A stretch of 17,520 nt of DNA from an uncultured Lachnospiraceae bacterium (GTDB taxonomy: Bacteria > Bacillota > Clostridia > Lachnospirales > Lachnospiraceae). How positions within the stretch are numbered: the first letter of the stretch is position 1; each line of letters starts with the position of its first letter. Under the pieces are notes generated by a model. That model worked only from the letters and a program-made list of their open reading frames with translations. It had not been told where the DNA came from and did no database searches. The stretch spans positions 153,296-170,815 of the forward strand of contig CAJTPS010000008.1 of assembly GCA_910578555.1 (NCBI GenBank). Direction: 5' to 3'. Position numbers and translations under genes: made by a program. Shown here piece after piece: positions 13,167 through 17,520 of the stretch.

Positions 13167-13340
13167 TCAGTCACCGCCGTCCTCTTCCTGCCCTTCTTTG
13201 CGCACGGCTATCTCCATGGCTATGACCCCGCCAATGTGGATCAGCGCCGCCGCCATGGCTCCGATCTGGTTTCCCGCCTCGATCCCGCCGACAACTCCCG
13301 CTGCGCCAAACAGGATCGCTATAAATGATATGTATGCCAT
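13167..13340 (-). CDS. Small membrane protein, 57 residues
   Basis: The ATG at 13340 is followed by 57 codons and a TGA at 13169-13167. TGAGGT lies seven bases before the start. Reading from the N-terminus: MAYISFIAILFGAAGVVGGI, then EAGNQIGAMAAALIHIGGV, IAMEIAVRK and an acidic end EGQEEDGGD. Most of residues 3-46 are hydrophobic and rich in Gly and Ala, so it should form one or two membrane helices. The charge pattern (few positives, polar acidic C-terminus) does not settle the topology. Small membrane proteins in this position of a phage operon may be holin-like or superinfection-exclusion proteins, but there is no sequence proof. Confidence 0.68.
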   Translation of the reverse strand: MAYISFIAILFGAAGVVGGIEAGNQIGAMAAALIHIGGVIAMEIAVRKEGQEEDGGD

Positions 13341-13343
13341 GGT

Positions 13344-13532
13344 TTACCTCACATAAAGCTTTTCCTGTGCACGTTCAAATTTCTCCGTGTCCCAATAGAT
13401 ATCTCTGCCGCCCGGCAGCTTTTTGGCGTAACGCTGGCCTGGAATGTGTGCCATCTGCATGAGATATTCCCTTGTATAGCCGCATTCCCTGACCAGCTCT
13501 GATGTTTTCATTATCTTTCTTGGATATTGCAT
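13344..13532 (-). CDS. Small HTH protein, excisionase-like
   Basis: 62 residues from the ATG at 13532, with AAGGAG about 12 bases upstream. A start at 13511 (MKTSELVRE) has only a weak AAGAAAG site; either is possible. The motif TSELVRECGYTREYLMQMAHIPGQRYAKKLPGGRDIYWDTEKFER looks like a MerR/excisionase-type winged HTH: helix, turn, recognition helix, then GGRDIYWD as the wing. Such proteins bend DNA near attachment sites or regulate early genes. It is the first gene of the main operon after the divergent region and lies by repeated GATATTGCATA elements, one of which overlaps its start. Confidence 0.68.
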   Translation of the reverse strand: MQYPRKIMKTSELVRECGYTREYLMQMAHIPGQRYAKKLPGGRDIYWDTEKFERAQEKLYVR

Positions 13533-13604
13533 ACTTCCCGCATTCTCCTTTTTTCTGGATTTATTCCCTTCGGAATAGTGATATTCCGATATTGCATATC
13601 TCCC
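13523..13604. promoter_or_regulatory. Operator-like repeats upstream of the HTH gene
   Basis: GATATTGCATA occurs twice in the same direction (13523-13533 and 13588-13598), each followed by a pyrimidine-rich hexamer ending in CCC (CTTCCC, TCTCCC). Between them lies a perfect inverted repeat CGGAATA-GTGA-TATTCCG (13571-13588). This 82-bp stretch separates the excisionase-like gene from the divergent small gene at 13676 and would suit a regulator or excisionase binding region. Confidence 0.5.
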
Positions 13605-13616
13605 TTCTGATTCTTG

Positions 13617-13625
13617 TGGTACAAT
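13617..13625 (+). promoter_or_regulatory. Extended -10 promoter for the 62-residue gene
   Basis: TGGTACAAT (13617-13625) is an extended -10 element (TG-n-TACAAT), about 50 bases before the ATG at 13676. No good -35 lies at 17 bp, which fits an extended -10 promoter. The inverted repeat at 13571-13588 lies just upstream and could control it. Confidence 0.5.
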
Positions 13626-13675
13626 CTACCTACAGGCTGTTGCAGCAGCCGAGTACGGAAGAAAGGAGTAACTAT

Positions 13676-13864
13676 ATGAACAACATTGATACGGACGTAA
13701 TTATCCACGACATAGTCTTTGGTAAATTCCTCAACCGTTTGCTAACTCAATACAGCGATACGGAATTATCAGATGCCCAACTTTGTACCTTGTACAGAGA
13801 ATGTGATACCTCTGTGGATATTGCCGGCATTCTCGATCATGGTTTGCTTGAGGAATTGCCATGA
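13676..13864 (+). CDS. Small acidic protein on the opposite strand of the operon
   Basis: 62 residues from the ATG at 13676, with AAAGGAG seven bases before it. The frame extends further upstream, but without another ribosome site. It begins MNNIDTDVIIHDIVFGKFLNRLLTQYSD and ends DIAGILDHGLLEELP. It is acidic, apparently all helical, and has no Lys- or Arg-rich surface. Every neighbour from 1 to 14314 reads the other way, so this gene is transcribed towards, and ends one base before, the end of the 91-residue gene. An antagonist, immunity or host-inhibitor protein is possible; no family recognised. Confidence 0.65.
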   Translation: MNNIDTDVIIHDIVFGKFLNRLLTQYSDTELSDAQLCTLYRECDTSVDIAGILDHGLLEELP

Positions 13865-13865
13865 T

Positions 13866-14141
13866 CTACTGTTTTGTGTCTGGGGTGTCCACCCCAGACA
13901 TCCCAATAACTACGCCCCAGCAGTCTCTGATCTCCGAACTAATTACCGCTCGCTGTTTTCTCATATCCTTATCGATAATCATTTTAGCCCGCTCCAAAAC
14001 CGCAAATGAATCTTCATACGAAATGTCCTCAAGCGCTACAGCTTGCTGTGCTACCGAATGAGCCAGCGTGCAAATCTTTTTTTCTCTTTCATATCGCTGT
14101 TTTTTTTTCAGCTCCAGTTGCTCTTTTTCCTTGTCAGTCAT
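13866..14141 (-). CDS. Helical phage protein, function unknown
   Basis: 91 residues from the ATG at 14141, chosen because GGGGGAGGTGAGGGGA precedes it; a longer frame starting at 14174 lacks such a site and overlaps the previous gene. It begins MTDKEKEQLELKKKQRYEREKKICTLAHSV, which looks like a charged coiled coil. The middle (EDISYEDSFAVLERAKMIIDKDM) is also helical. The last 11 codons overlap a perfect 10-bp hairpin. It follows the 55-residue gene after five bases and both belong to the leftward transcript from the promoter at 14347-14375. Confidence 0.7.
   Translation of the reverse strand: MTDKEKEQLELKKKQRYEREKKICTLAHSVAQQAVALEDISYEDSFAVLERAKMIIDKDMRKQRAVISSEIRDCWGVVIGMSGVDTPDTKQ
13877..13900. 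repeat. Perfect 10-bp hairpin at convergent gene ends
   Basis: TGTCTGGGGT (13877-13886) pairs with ACCCCAGACA (13891-13900), loop GTCC. It lies within the last codons of the 91-residue minus-strand gene and just after the stop of the plus-strand gene at 13864. No T run follows on either strand, so it is not a standard intrinsic terminator; it could stabilise RNA ends or be a protein-binding site. Confidence 0.8.
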
Positions 14142-14146
14142 TCCCC

Positions 14147-14314
14147 TCACCTCCCCCTTGTTTCCACCAGACACTCCTGATGTGTATCCTTGTCCATGTC
14201 CTGACGTGCTGCTAATAACTTCGCCCCGCTGTTAATCAGTAACAGGCTTTTTCTGTCCAACTGCCTTAAAATCTTGGTTGTATCCGCAATAACATTACTT
14301 TCTTCTGCGTTCAT
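14147..14314 (-). CDS. Small protein, 55 residues, first gene of the leftward operon
   Basis: The ATG at 14314 is followed by 55 codons and a TGA at 14149-14147. AAAGGAGAGG stands a few bases before the start. The protein begins MNAEESNVIADTTKILRQLD and continues RKSLLLINSGAKLLAARQDM, then a polar end ECLVETRGR. It is probably helical. It lies directly after the near-consensus promoter at 14347-14375 and five bases before the 91-residue gene. Its place, first after the lytic-type promoter, suits a Cro-like or anti-repressor function, but there is no HTH signature. Confidence 0.68.
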   Translation of the reverse strand: MNAEESNVIADTTKILRQLDRKSLLLINSGAKLLAARQDMDKDTHQECLVETRGR

Positions 14315-14339
14315 TTTTCCTCTCCTTTCTAACTCTCTA

Positions 14340-14398
14340 TGCGAGTATAATATATCTCATTGCAAGTTTTGTCAATAGCAAATATTGACTTTGCGAGT
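14340..14398. promoter_or_regulatory. Operator cluster between repressor and leftward promoter
   Basis: Three direct copies of TGCRAGT lie at 14340-14346, 14361-14367 and 14392-14398, that is 21 and 31 bp apart, close to two and three helical turns. A perfect inverted repeat GTCAATA-N5-TATTGAC (14371-14389) overlaps the leftward -35 box and the TTGACT of a possible rightward promoter. The arrangement matches operators of XRE phage repressors that control both promoters. Confidence 0.6.
14347..14375 (-). promoter_or_regulatory. Strong leftward sigma-A promoter
   Basis: On the minus strand TTGACA (14375-14370) and TATTAT (14352-14347) are 17 bp apart: a perfect -35 box and a five-of-six -10 box at ideal spacing. 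The start of transcription would fall near 14340, about 26 bases before the ATG at 14314. This is likely the main early promoter of the leftward operon, with operator repeats over and next to it. Confidence 0.82.
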
Positions 14399-14413
14399 TT
14401 TTTGTGTTAGCTT
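14385..14413 (+). promoter_or_regulatory. Possible promoter for the XRE repressor
   Basis: TTGACT (14385-14390) is 17 bp from TAGCTT (14408-14413), which has TG one base upstream as in an extended -10. Its predicted start (about 14420) would give a very short leader with AAAGGAGG at 14420-14427, so the true start may differ. The TTGACT box is part of the inverted repeat shared with the leftward promoter, which would allow self-control. Confidence 0.4.
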
Positions 14414-14435
14414 TATAAAAAAAGGAGGACTATTC

Positions 14436-14819
14436 ATGAAGGACAGAATTAAGCAAATAAGAAAAGAAAACAAGCTAACGCAGGTTGAATTTGGAGAAAG
14501 GATAGGGGTAAAAGGAAATACAGTTACTGGATATGAAACGGGTTTACGAAATCCTACAGACGCAGTTCTACATTCCATATGTCGGGAATTTTTCATTAAT
14601 GAAAATTGGCTTCGCACTGGTAACGGGGAAATGTACGATATACCTGAAGACGAAGTCGCCTCTATCGTGTCTGATCTGCTGGAAGAAAATAATCCATGTT
14701 ATGATCTTATCGTCGAAATCATGAAGACATATCGAAAATTAGATAGTAAATCGCAGATTGTATTGCAAAATCTATGTCGAGAATTGTTAAGCAACATAAG
14801 AAAAAGAGAGGATGATTAG
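14436..14819 (+). CDS. XRE-family repressor (cI-like)
   Basis: 127 residues from the ATG at 14436, which follows AAAGGAGGACTATTC. Residues 5-60 form a classical HTH_3 domain: IKQIRKENKLTQVEFGERIGVKGNTVTGYETGLRNPTDAVLHSICREFF, followed by NENWLRTGNGEMY, the typical linker of short phage repressors. The C-terminal part (about 70-127) is helical and has no LexA-type peptidase residues, so control is not by self-cleavage. It is transcribed away from the leftward operon and likely represses the promoter at 14347-14375. The region has lower GC than the replication genes, common for phage immunity regions. Confidence 0.92.
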   Translation: MKDRIKQIRKENKLTQVEFGERIGVKGNTVTGYETGLRNPTDAVLHSICREFFINENWLRTGNGEMYDIPEDEVASIVSDLLEENNPCYDLIVEIMKTYRKLDSKSQIVLQNLCRELLSNIRKREDD

Positions 14820-14843
14820 TCTTCTCTTTTCCTGTTTCAAATA

Positions 14844-14981
14844 TTATTCGTCCATACCTTGCTCCAGAGCCTGTGATTTCTCAACATGCTTCCTTAGCAC
14901 TATATAAATTCGTCTCAAAAACTTTTCATCATCTTCACTGATTTCTTTCAATTTAATAATTATTAATCTTTTGTAATCCAT
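14844..14981 (-). CDS. Small helical protein, 45 residues
   Basis: The ATG at 14981 is followed by 45 codons to a TAA at 14846-14844. GAGAGG lies about ten bases before the start. The sequence MDYKRLIIIKLKEIS then DDEKFLRRIYIVLRKHVEKS resembles many short proteins found beside phage repressors in Clostridia, in which a D-x-K-F-L-x-x-I-Y-x-x-L-R motif forms one helical hairpin. It is convergent with the repressor gene, whose stop is at 14819. A minus-strand TATAAT (15118-15113) may be part of its promoter. Function unknown. Confidence 0.6.
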   Translation of the reverse strand: MDYKRLIIIKLKEISEDDEKFLRRIYIVLRKHVEKSQALEQGMDE

Positions 14982-15405
14982 ATTTGTAGCCCTCTCAATC
15001 TTTTGTATTTATCTTCCAGCAAAATTCCCGCGTCCCCGGAAGAATAATTTTATATCCCCTTATACCATTCTTCAACATGATATGTCGTAGATAGTACGTT
15101 TTCTTTGTACACATTATAAACTACATTTAATGATTTTTAATTGGTAATTTTTGGAAATTTTTAATAGATTTTATTGTAGTATGACTATTTTTGTATTATA
15201 TTGTATTTATCAACTAATGCATGCAAATTTTATAACAACTTATGGTGAAATCAAAATGACCTTTATACGGAAATTGATAGATATGCTTAATATGAATAAT
15301 TGAAAAAGTAATCAAGATGAGATGTGGATTGAAAATAATAATTTAATGTTATAAATAAGGCTTTCATCCACGCGATAACCTACACTTCATATTGTTGTGC
15401 AGATA
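14982..15405. other. AT-rich stretch without convincing genes
   Basis: No frame with a credible start and length is seen. There is a minus-strand TATAAT at 15113-15118 without a good -35. A TTGTAG/TATATT pair 17 bp apart (15174-15202, plus) could be chance at this base composition. An imperfect inverted repeat occurs: GTGGATTGAAA (15324-15334) with TTTCATCCAC (15362-15371), one bulged base. Confidence 0.5.
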
Positions 15406-15414
15406 TGCTATAGT
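15386..15414 (+). promoter_or_regulatory. Promoter of the plus-strand small RNA
   Basis: TTCATA (15386-15391) and TATAGT (15409-15414) are 17 bp apart. The -10 box is preceded by TG-C and thus reads TATGCTATAGT, a strong extended -10. Predicted start is near 15421, just before the conserved-looking hairpins. No gene with a ribosome site follows. Confidence 0.6.
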
Positions 15415-15420
15415 AAACAT

Positions 15421-15499
15421 CGTAAAAAGGGAATGCGTTCCGACCGTGGAATGCGCATAGAAAGAAACTGCAGAAATTGTCTTTTGCGGTTTCTTTTTT
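15421..15499 (+). ncRNA. Candidate small RNA, about 80 nt, rightward
   Basis: A promoter (15386-15414) is followed by two hairpins and a U tract, with no open frame. Hairpin 1: ATGCGTTCC pairs with GGAA-TG-CGCAT around 15433-15457 (loop GACCGT, TG bulge). Hairpin 2: AAAGAAACTGCAGAA (15461-15475) pairs with TTTTGCGGTTTCTTT (15482-15496) over 15 bp with two G-U pairs, loop ATTGTC, and a T-rich tail to 15499, a good intrinsic terminator. GGAATGCG occurs twice. A regulatory RNA is the simplest reading. The target is unknown. Confidence 0.6.
15461..15499 (+). terminator. Intrinsic terminator of the rightward small RNA
   Basis: A 15-bp stem with two G-U pairs (15461-15475 with 15482-15496), six-base loop, and TTTTTT at 15494-15499 overlapping the stem end. 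It is much stronger than a chance hairpin. Confidence 0.75.
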
Positions 15500-15561
15500 A
15501 CTACATGTATAAAGTTTATTGACGTACTCGCTAATACGTTTTATGATATCCATAACAAACC

Positions 15562-15600
15562 AAAATAAAAGAGCCGTCTCTGCGCCATCAGAAACGACTC
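15562..15600 (-). terminator. Intrinsic terminator of the leftward small RNA
   Basis: A 12-bp stem with G-U pairs only on the minus strand (15571-15582 with 15589-15600), loop of six, tail TTTTATTTT. It also faces the rightward small RNA, 63 bases away, so the two transcripts converge without overlap. Confidence 0.75.
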
Positions 15601-15631
15601 CGCATATCCCGAAAGATATACAAATGAAAAC
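15562..15631 (-). ncRNA. Candidate small RNA, about 70 nt, leftward
   Basis: Promoter on the minus strand: TTGCAG (15666-15661), 17 bp, TACAAT (15643-15638) preceded by TG-A (extended -10). Transcription would begin near 15631. Hairpin 1: GTATATC-TTTCGG-GATATGC (15621-15602), 7 bp. Hairpin 2: GAGTCGTTTCTG (15600-15589) pairs with CAGAGACGGCTC (15582-15571) over 12 bp with two G-U pairs, loop ATGGCG, then TTTTATTTT. No open frame. The stem is fully paired only in minus-strand RNA, since the plus strand would have two C-A mismatches, which fixes the direction. Confidence 0.62.
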
Positions 15632-15637
15632 ATATAT

Positions 15638-15666
15638 ATTGTATCATCTTCGGGAGCAGCCTGCAA
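15638..15666 (-). promoter_or_regulatory. Promoter of the leftward small RNA
   Basis: TTGCAG and TGATACAAT at 17-bp spacing on the minus strand. The -35 box matches only three of six positions, but the extended -10 compensates. It lies about 65-95 bases upstream of, and divergent from, the integrase start. Confidence 0.55.
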
Positions 15667-15731
15667 GCATACTATGCATTTTTATATAGTTTTTCGGCTG
15701 TTATTTTTATACCTTTGAGGAGGATGATACC

Positions 15732-16841
15732 ATGGGAAGATACAAAAAGAGAAAAGACGGCCGCTACGCAACTACGGTCATGATCGGTTACAAAGCTGAC
15801 GGCAGGGCAAACAATGTTTTTCTGTCTGCCAAAACGGAAAAAGAACTTCGGGATAAAGTCGCTGAACTGAAATCTAAAATGAAAACCGGCGAGCTGATCA
15901 AAGAATCCGACATGCTGTTATGCGATTACATTACCAGCTGGATTGATACTTACAAGACGTCTGTCAGTATCAACACCAGAGCCATGTACGAAAATGCTGT
16001 AAACAAACATATCAAACCGGAACTTGGTCACCTGCCGATCAATAAGATCGTGCGTTCCGACGTCCAGCGTCTCATCAATGATAATACTGACCACCCGCGT
16101 ACCTGTGAAATCATTAAGATGACCCTCGTCCAGATTCTTAATAGCGCCGTAGACGACAAGCTGGTTTATGAAAATGTTGCTAAGAAGGTCACTCTTCCCA
16201 AACGTCAGAAATCAGAGAAAAGAACCCTGACGGATTTAGAAAAGGATGCAATTAAAAAGGCTGATTTTACCCTACAGGAGCGCGCTCTGGTTATGTTTTT
16301 ATTTTACTTTGGACTGCGGCGTGGCGAAGTCCTTGCGCTGACCAAATCCGACGTTGACCTGAAGAAAAAAGTCCTTACCGTCAATAAGGCTGTTGTCTTT
16401 GATGTCAACACGCCTGTTGTGAAGAAAGGTGCAAAGAGCGACGCGGGCAACCGCACAATCCCCGTCCCAGAACACGCTGTGGCTTTCCTACGGGACTTTT
16501 TGAAGTCGGTTGATACATTTTACCTTTTCCCCGGAAAGAACGCTGAAACACTCTCCAAGACGCAGTACGTCAAGATGTGGGACCGTATTGTTAAGAAGAT
16601 GAACGACGCGGTTACTTCTGAACAGGAGAAAACAATTGGATCGCAGCCGATCAATGGGCTCACCGCACACATCTTCCGGCACAACTACTGCACTATGCTC
16701 TACTACTCCGGAATCAGCCAGAAGAAAGCAGTGGAGCTCATGGGGCATTCAGATATCAAAATGATCATGGAAGTGTACGCCCATCTGGACGAAGAAAAGG
16801 AAGCCGTACAGGATAAACTCGACAGGGCAATCGCGCTATAG
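15732..16841 (+). CDS. int: Tyrosine integrase of the Tn916/phage type
   Basis: 369 residues, normal length. The ATG at 15732 has GAGGAGG eight bases before it. Residues 1-50 form an arm-binding domain (GRYKKRKDGRYATTVMIGY, then KTEKELRDKVAELK). Residues of about 60-150 are the core-binding SAM-like domain. The catalytic domain shows R196 (GLRRGEV), K235 (KGAKSD), H313 and R316 (HIFRHNY), H339 (MGHSDI) and nucleophile Y349. All key residues are present, so an active enzyme is expected. It lies beside host tRNA genes, as usual for an element end. The 3' end carries TGCTATA repeats that may be its arm sites. It catalyses integration and, with an excisionase, excision; the small HTH protein at 13344-13532 could be the partner. 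Confidence 0.95.
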   Translation: MGRYKKRKDGRYATTVMIGYKADGRANNVFLSAKTEKELRDKVAELKSKMKTGELIKESDMLLCDYITSWIDTYKTSVSINTRAMYENAVNKHIKPELGHLPINKIVRSDVQRLINDNTDHPRTCEIIKMTLVQILNSAVDDKLVYENVAKKVTLPKRQKSEKRTLTDLEKDAIKKADFTLQERALVMFLFYFGLRRGEVLALTKSDVDLKKKVLTVNKAVVFDVNTPVVKKGAKSDAGNRTIPVPEHAVAFLRDFLKSVDTFYLFPGKNAETLSKTQYVKMWDRIVKKMNDAVTSEQEKTIGSQPINGLTAHIFRHNYCTMLYYSGISQKKAVELMGHSDIKMIMEVYAHLDEEKEAVQDKLDRAIAL

Positions 16842-16892
16842 GATGCTATAATTCTGCTATAGCAACCCCGTTTTGCTATAGAAATGCTATAA
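16834..16892 (+). repeat. Five TGCTATA repeats at about helical spacing
   Basis: (C/T)GCTATA(A/G) begins at 16834, 16844, 16855, 16874 and 16885, steps of 10, 11, 19 and 11 bp. The first overlaps the integrase stop codon (CGCTATAG). Same-face spacing suggests cooperative protein binding, most simply arm-type sites of the integrase or sites of an excisionase close to the right attachment site. Confidence 0.75.
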
Positions 16893-16930
16893 TAAATCAC
16901 CTGTATTTCATATCATTCACGGCAATAAAG

Positions 16931-16975
16931 AAAACCTCTGAAAGTACCGTAAAATCAATACTTTTCAGAGGTTTT
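16931..16975 (-). terminator. Long terminator hairpin between integrase and tRNA-Lys
   Basis: AAAACCTCTGAAAGTA (16931-16946) pairs with TACTTTTCAGAGGTTTT (16959-16975), 16 bp with one bulged T. The minus strand then reads TTTTCTTTATT, a good end for the tRNA operon. The plus strand ends in GTTTTG, so it may also stop transcripts of the integrase. If it is the host tRNA terminator, the element boundary lies to its left. Confidence 0.75.
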
Positions 16976-16981
16976 GTACCG

Positions 16982-17054
16982 TGAACCACTGGGGATTCGA
17001 ACCCCAGACAACTTGATTAAAAGTCAAGTGCTCTACCACCTGAGCTAGTGGTCC
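16982..17054 (-). tRNA. tRNA-Lys (UUU)
   Basis: Full cloverleaf of 73 nt. Acceptor GGACCAC with GTGGTTC, anticodon arm CTTGA-CTTTTAA-TCAAG with anticodon TTT, T arm CTGGGGTTCGAATCCCCAG. No CCA is encoded. Its 3' end faces the integrase, which makes it a candidate integration target. Confidence 0.95.
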
Positions 17055-17063
17055 ATAGAAAAA

Positions 17064-17136
<73 letters not shown>

Positions 17137-17142
17137 ATTGAG

Positions 17143-17216
17143 TAGCGGGGACAGGATTTGAACCTGTGACCTTCGGGTTATGAGCCCGACGAGCTTCCAG
17201 ACTGCTCCACCCCGCG
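17143..17216 (-). tRNA. Initiator tRNA-fMet (CAU)
   Basis: 74 nt. It starts CGCGGGGTGGAGCAG and has anticodon CAT in GGG-CTCATAA-CCC. The three G-C pairs flanking the anticodon and the unpaired first acceptor position (C1 with T72) mark it as the initiator. No CCA encoded. Confidence 0.93.
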
Positions 17217-17237
17217 TTATTAAATTGTGTTGCTAAA

Positions 17238-17319
17238 TGGATGGAGGTGGATTCGAACCACCGAAGCAATTTGCAGCAGATTTACAGTCTGTCCCCTTTG
17301 GCCACTCGGGAATCCATCC
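17238..17319 (-). tRNA. tRNA-Tyr (GUA)
   Basis: 82 nt with a long variable arm, as expected for bacterial tRNA-Tyr. Acceptor GGATGGA with TCCATCC, anticodon loop CTGTAAA with anticodon GTA, T arm GGTGGTTCGAATCCACC. Confidence 0.94.
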
Positions 17320-17341
17320 ATATGATGTTATTATCATCACA

Positions 17342-17414
17342 AGCCGATAAACGGACTCGAACCGTTAACCTGCTGATTACAAATCAGCTGCTCTGCCAAT
17401 TGAGCCATATCGGC
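17342..17414 (-). tRNA. tRNA-Thr (UGU)
   Basis: 73 nt. Acceptor GCCGATA with TATCGGC, anticodon arm CTGAT-TTGTAATCAG region with anticodon TGT, T arm AACGGTTCGAGTCCGTT. No CCA encoded. Confidence 0.94.
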
Positions 17415-17429
17415 AAACTAACATTTGCT

Positions 17430-17457
17430 GGAGTAAATCCCTGACGGGATTAACTCC
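17430..17457. repeat. Hairpin between tRNA-Thr and tRNA-Val
   Basis: GGAGTAAATCCC (17430-17441) pairs with GGGATTAACTCC (17446-17457) over 12 positions with one mismatch, loop TGAC. No T run follows on either strand, so this is more likely a processing or spacing hairpin of the tRNA transcript than a terminator. Confidence 0.6.
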
Positions 17458-17467
17458 GTTTATCGAA

Positions 17468-17520
17468 TGGGGCCTATAGGGCTCGAACCTATGACCCTCT
17501 GCTTGTAAGGCAGATGCTCT
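17468..17520 (-). tRNA. tRNA-Val (UAC), 3' part
   Basis: The 3' 53 nt are present and the 5' end lies beyond the window. Anticodon arm CTGCC-TTACAAG-CAG with anticodon TAC, T arm CATAGGTTCGAGCCCTATAG, acceptor end GGCCCCA. Confidence 0.9.

Noticed and set aside
13861..14061. Plus-strand frame overlapping the small gene stop (ATGA)
   Set aside because: It lies antisense to the 91-residue gene, has no ribosome site and no family features.
14414..14419. TATAAA as -10 of the repressor gene
   Set aside because: It directly abuts AAAGGAGG, which would then be the transcript start, and the TTGACT box is 23 bp away.
15252..15303. Tiny plus-strand frames in the AT-rich stretch
   Set aside because: The longest is about 15 codons, has no ribosome site and no sign of selection.
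16488..16900. Two minus-strand frames opposite the integrase
   Set aside because: Both are shadows of the integrase, which has all catalytic residues.

Overview
The window looks like the early (regulation and replication) end of a temperate phage or phage-like integrated element in a Clostridia chromosome, most likely Lachnospiraceae. The host guess rests on moderate GC, strong Shine-Dalgarno sites, tRNA genes without an encoded CCA, and protein families I know from Lachnospiraceae prophages. No capsid, portal, terminase or tail gene is present, so 'prophage' rather than 'integrative element' is an inference.

Layout. Positions 1-13532 are one long, tightly packed leftward (minus-strand) set of about 22 genes, many joined by 1-23 bp overlaps. 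Read in its direction of transcription (right to left) it holds: a small HTH protein, a 57-residue membrane protein, several small unknowns, an HUH-type replication protein, a short N6-methylase-like protein, a XerC/D-like recombinase, an RNase H-like protein, a possible PcfK/AcrIIA9-like protein, a DUF7666-like protein, a large PcfJ-like protein, a long HTH protein with a low-complexity tail, an HNH nuclease, a basic small protein, an AbrB-type regulator, an ASCH-like protein, a YopX protein, a BlaI-type repressor, a zinc-ribbon protein and the start of a hexapeptide-repeat protein cut by the window edge.

The switch region is 13533-14981. A near-consensus leftward promoter (14347-14375) sits among repeated operator-like sites next to a rightward XRE repressor gene (14436-14819). 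Two small leftward genes lie downstream of this promoter. A 62-residue gene (13676-13864) runs against the operon from its own extended -10 promoter.

From 14982 to 15731 there is an AT-rich stretch without convincing genes, but it contains two convergent candidate small RNAs, each with a promoter and an intrinsic terminator. Then comes a Tn916/phage-type tyrosine integrase (15732-16841), a cluster of TGCTATA repeats spaced about one or two helical turns apart, a long terminator hairpin, and a host tRNA cluster on the minus strand (Lys, Phe, fMet, Tyr, Thr, partial Val). The integrase next to the 3' end of tRNA-Lys suggests the right end of the element lies between 16842 and about 17054.

Likely logic: the XRE repressor controls the leftward promoter. 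On induction the operon makes the replication initiator, a second recombinase that could resolve multimers, and accessory and host-takeover proteins, while the terminal integrase handles integration and excision. This is inference from gene order.
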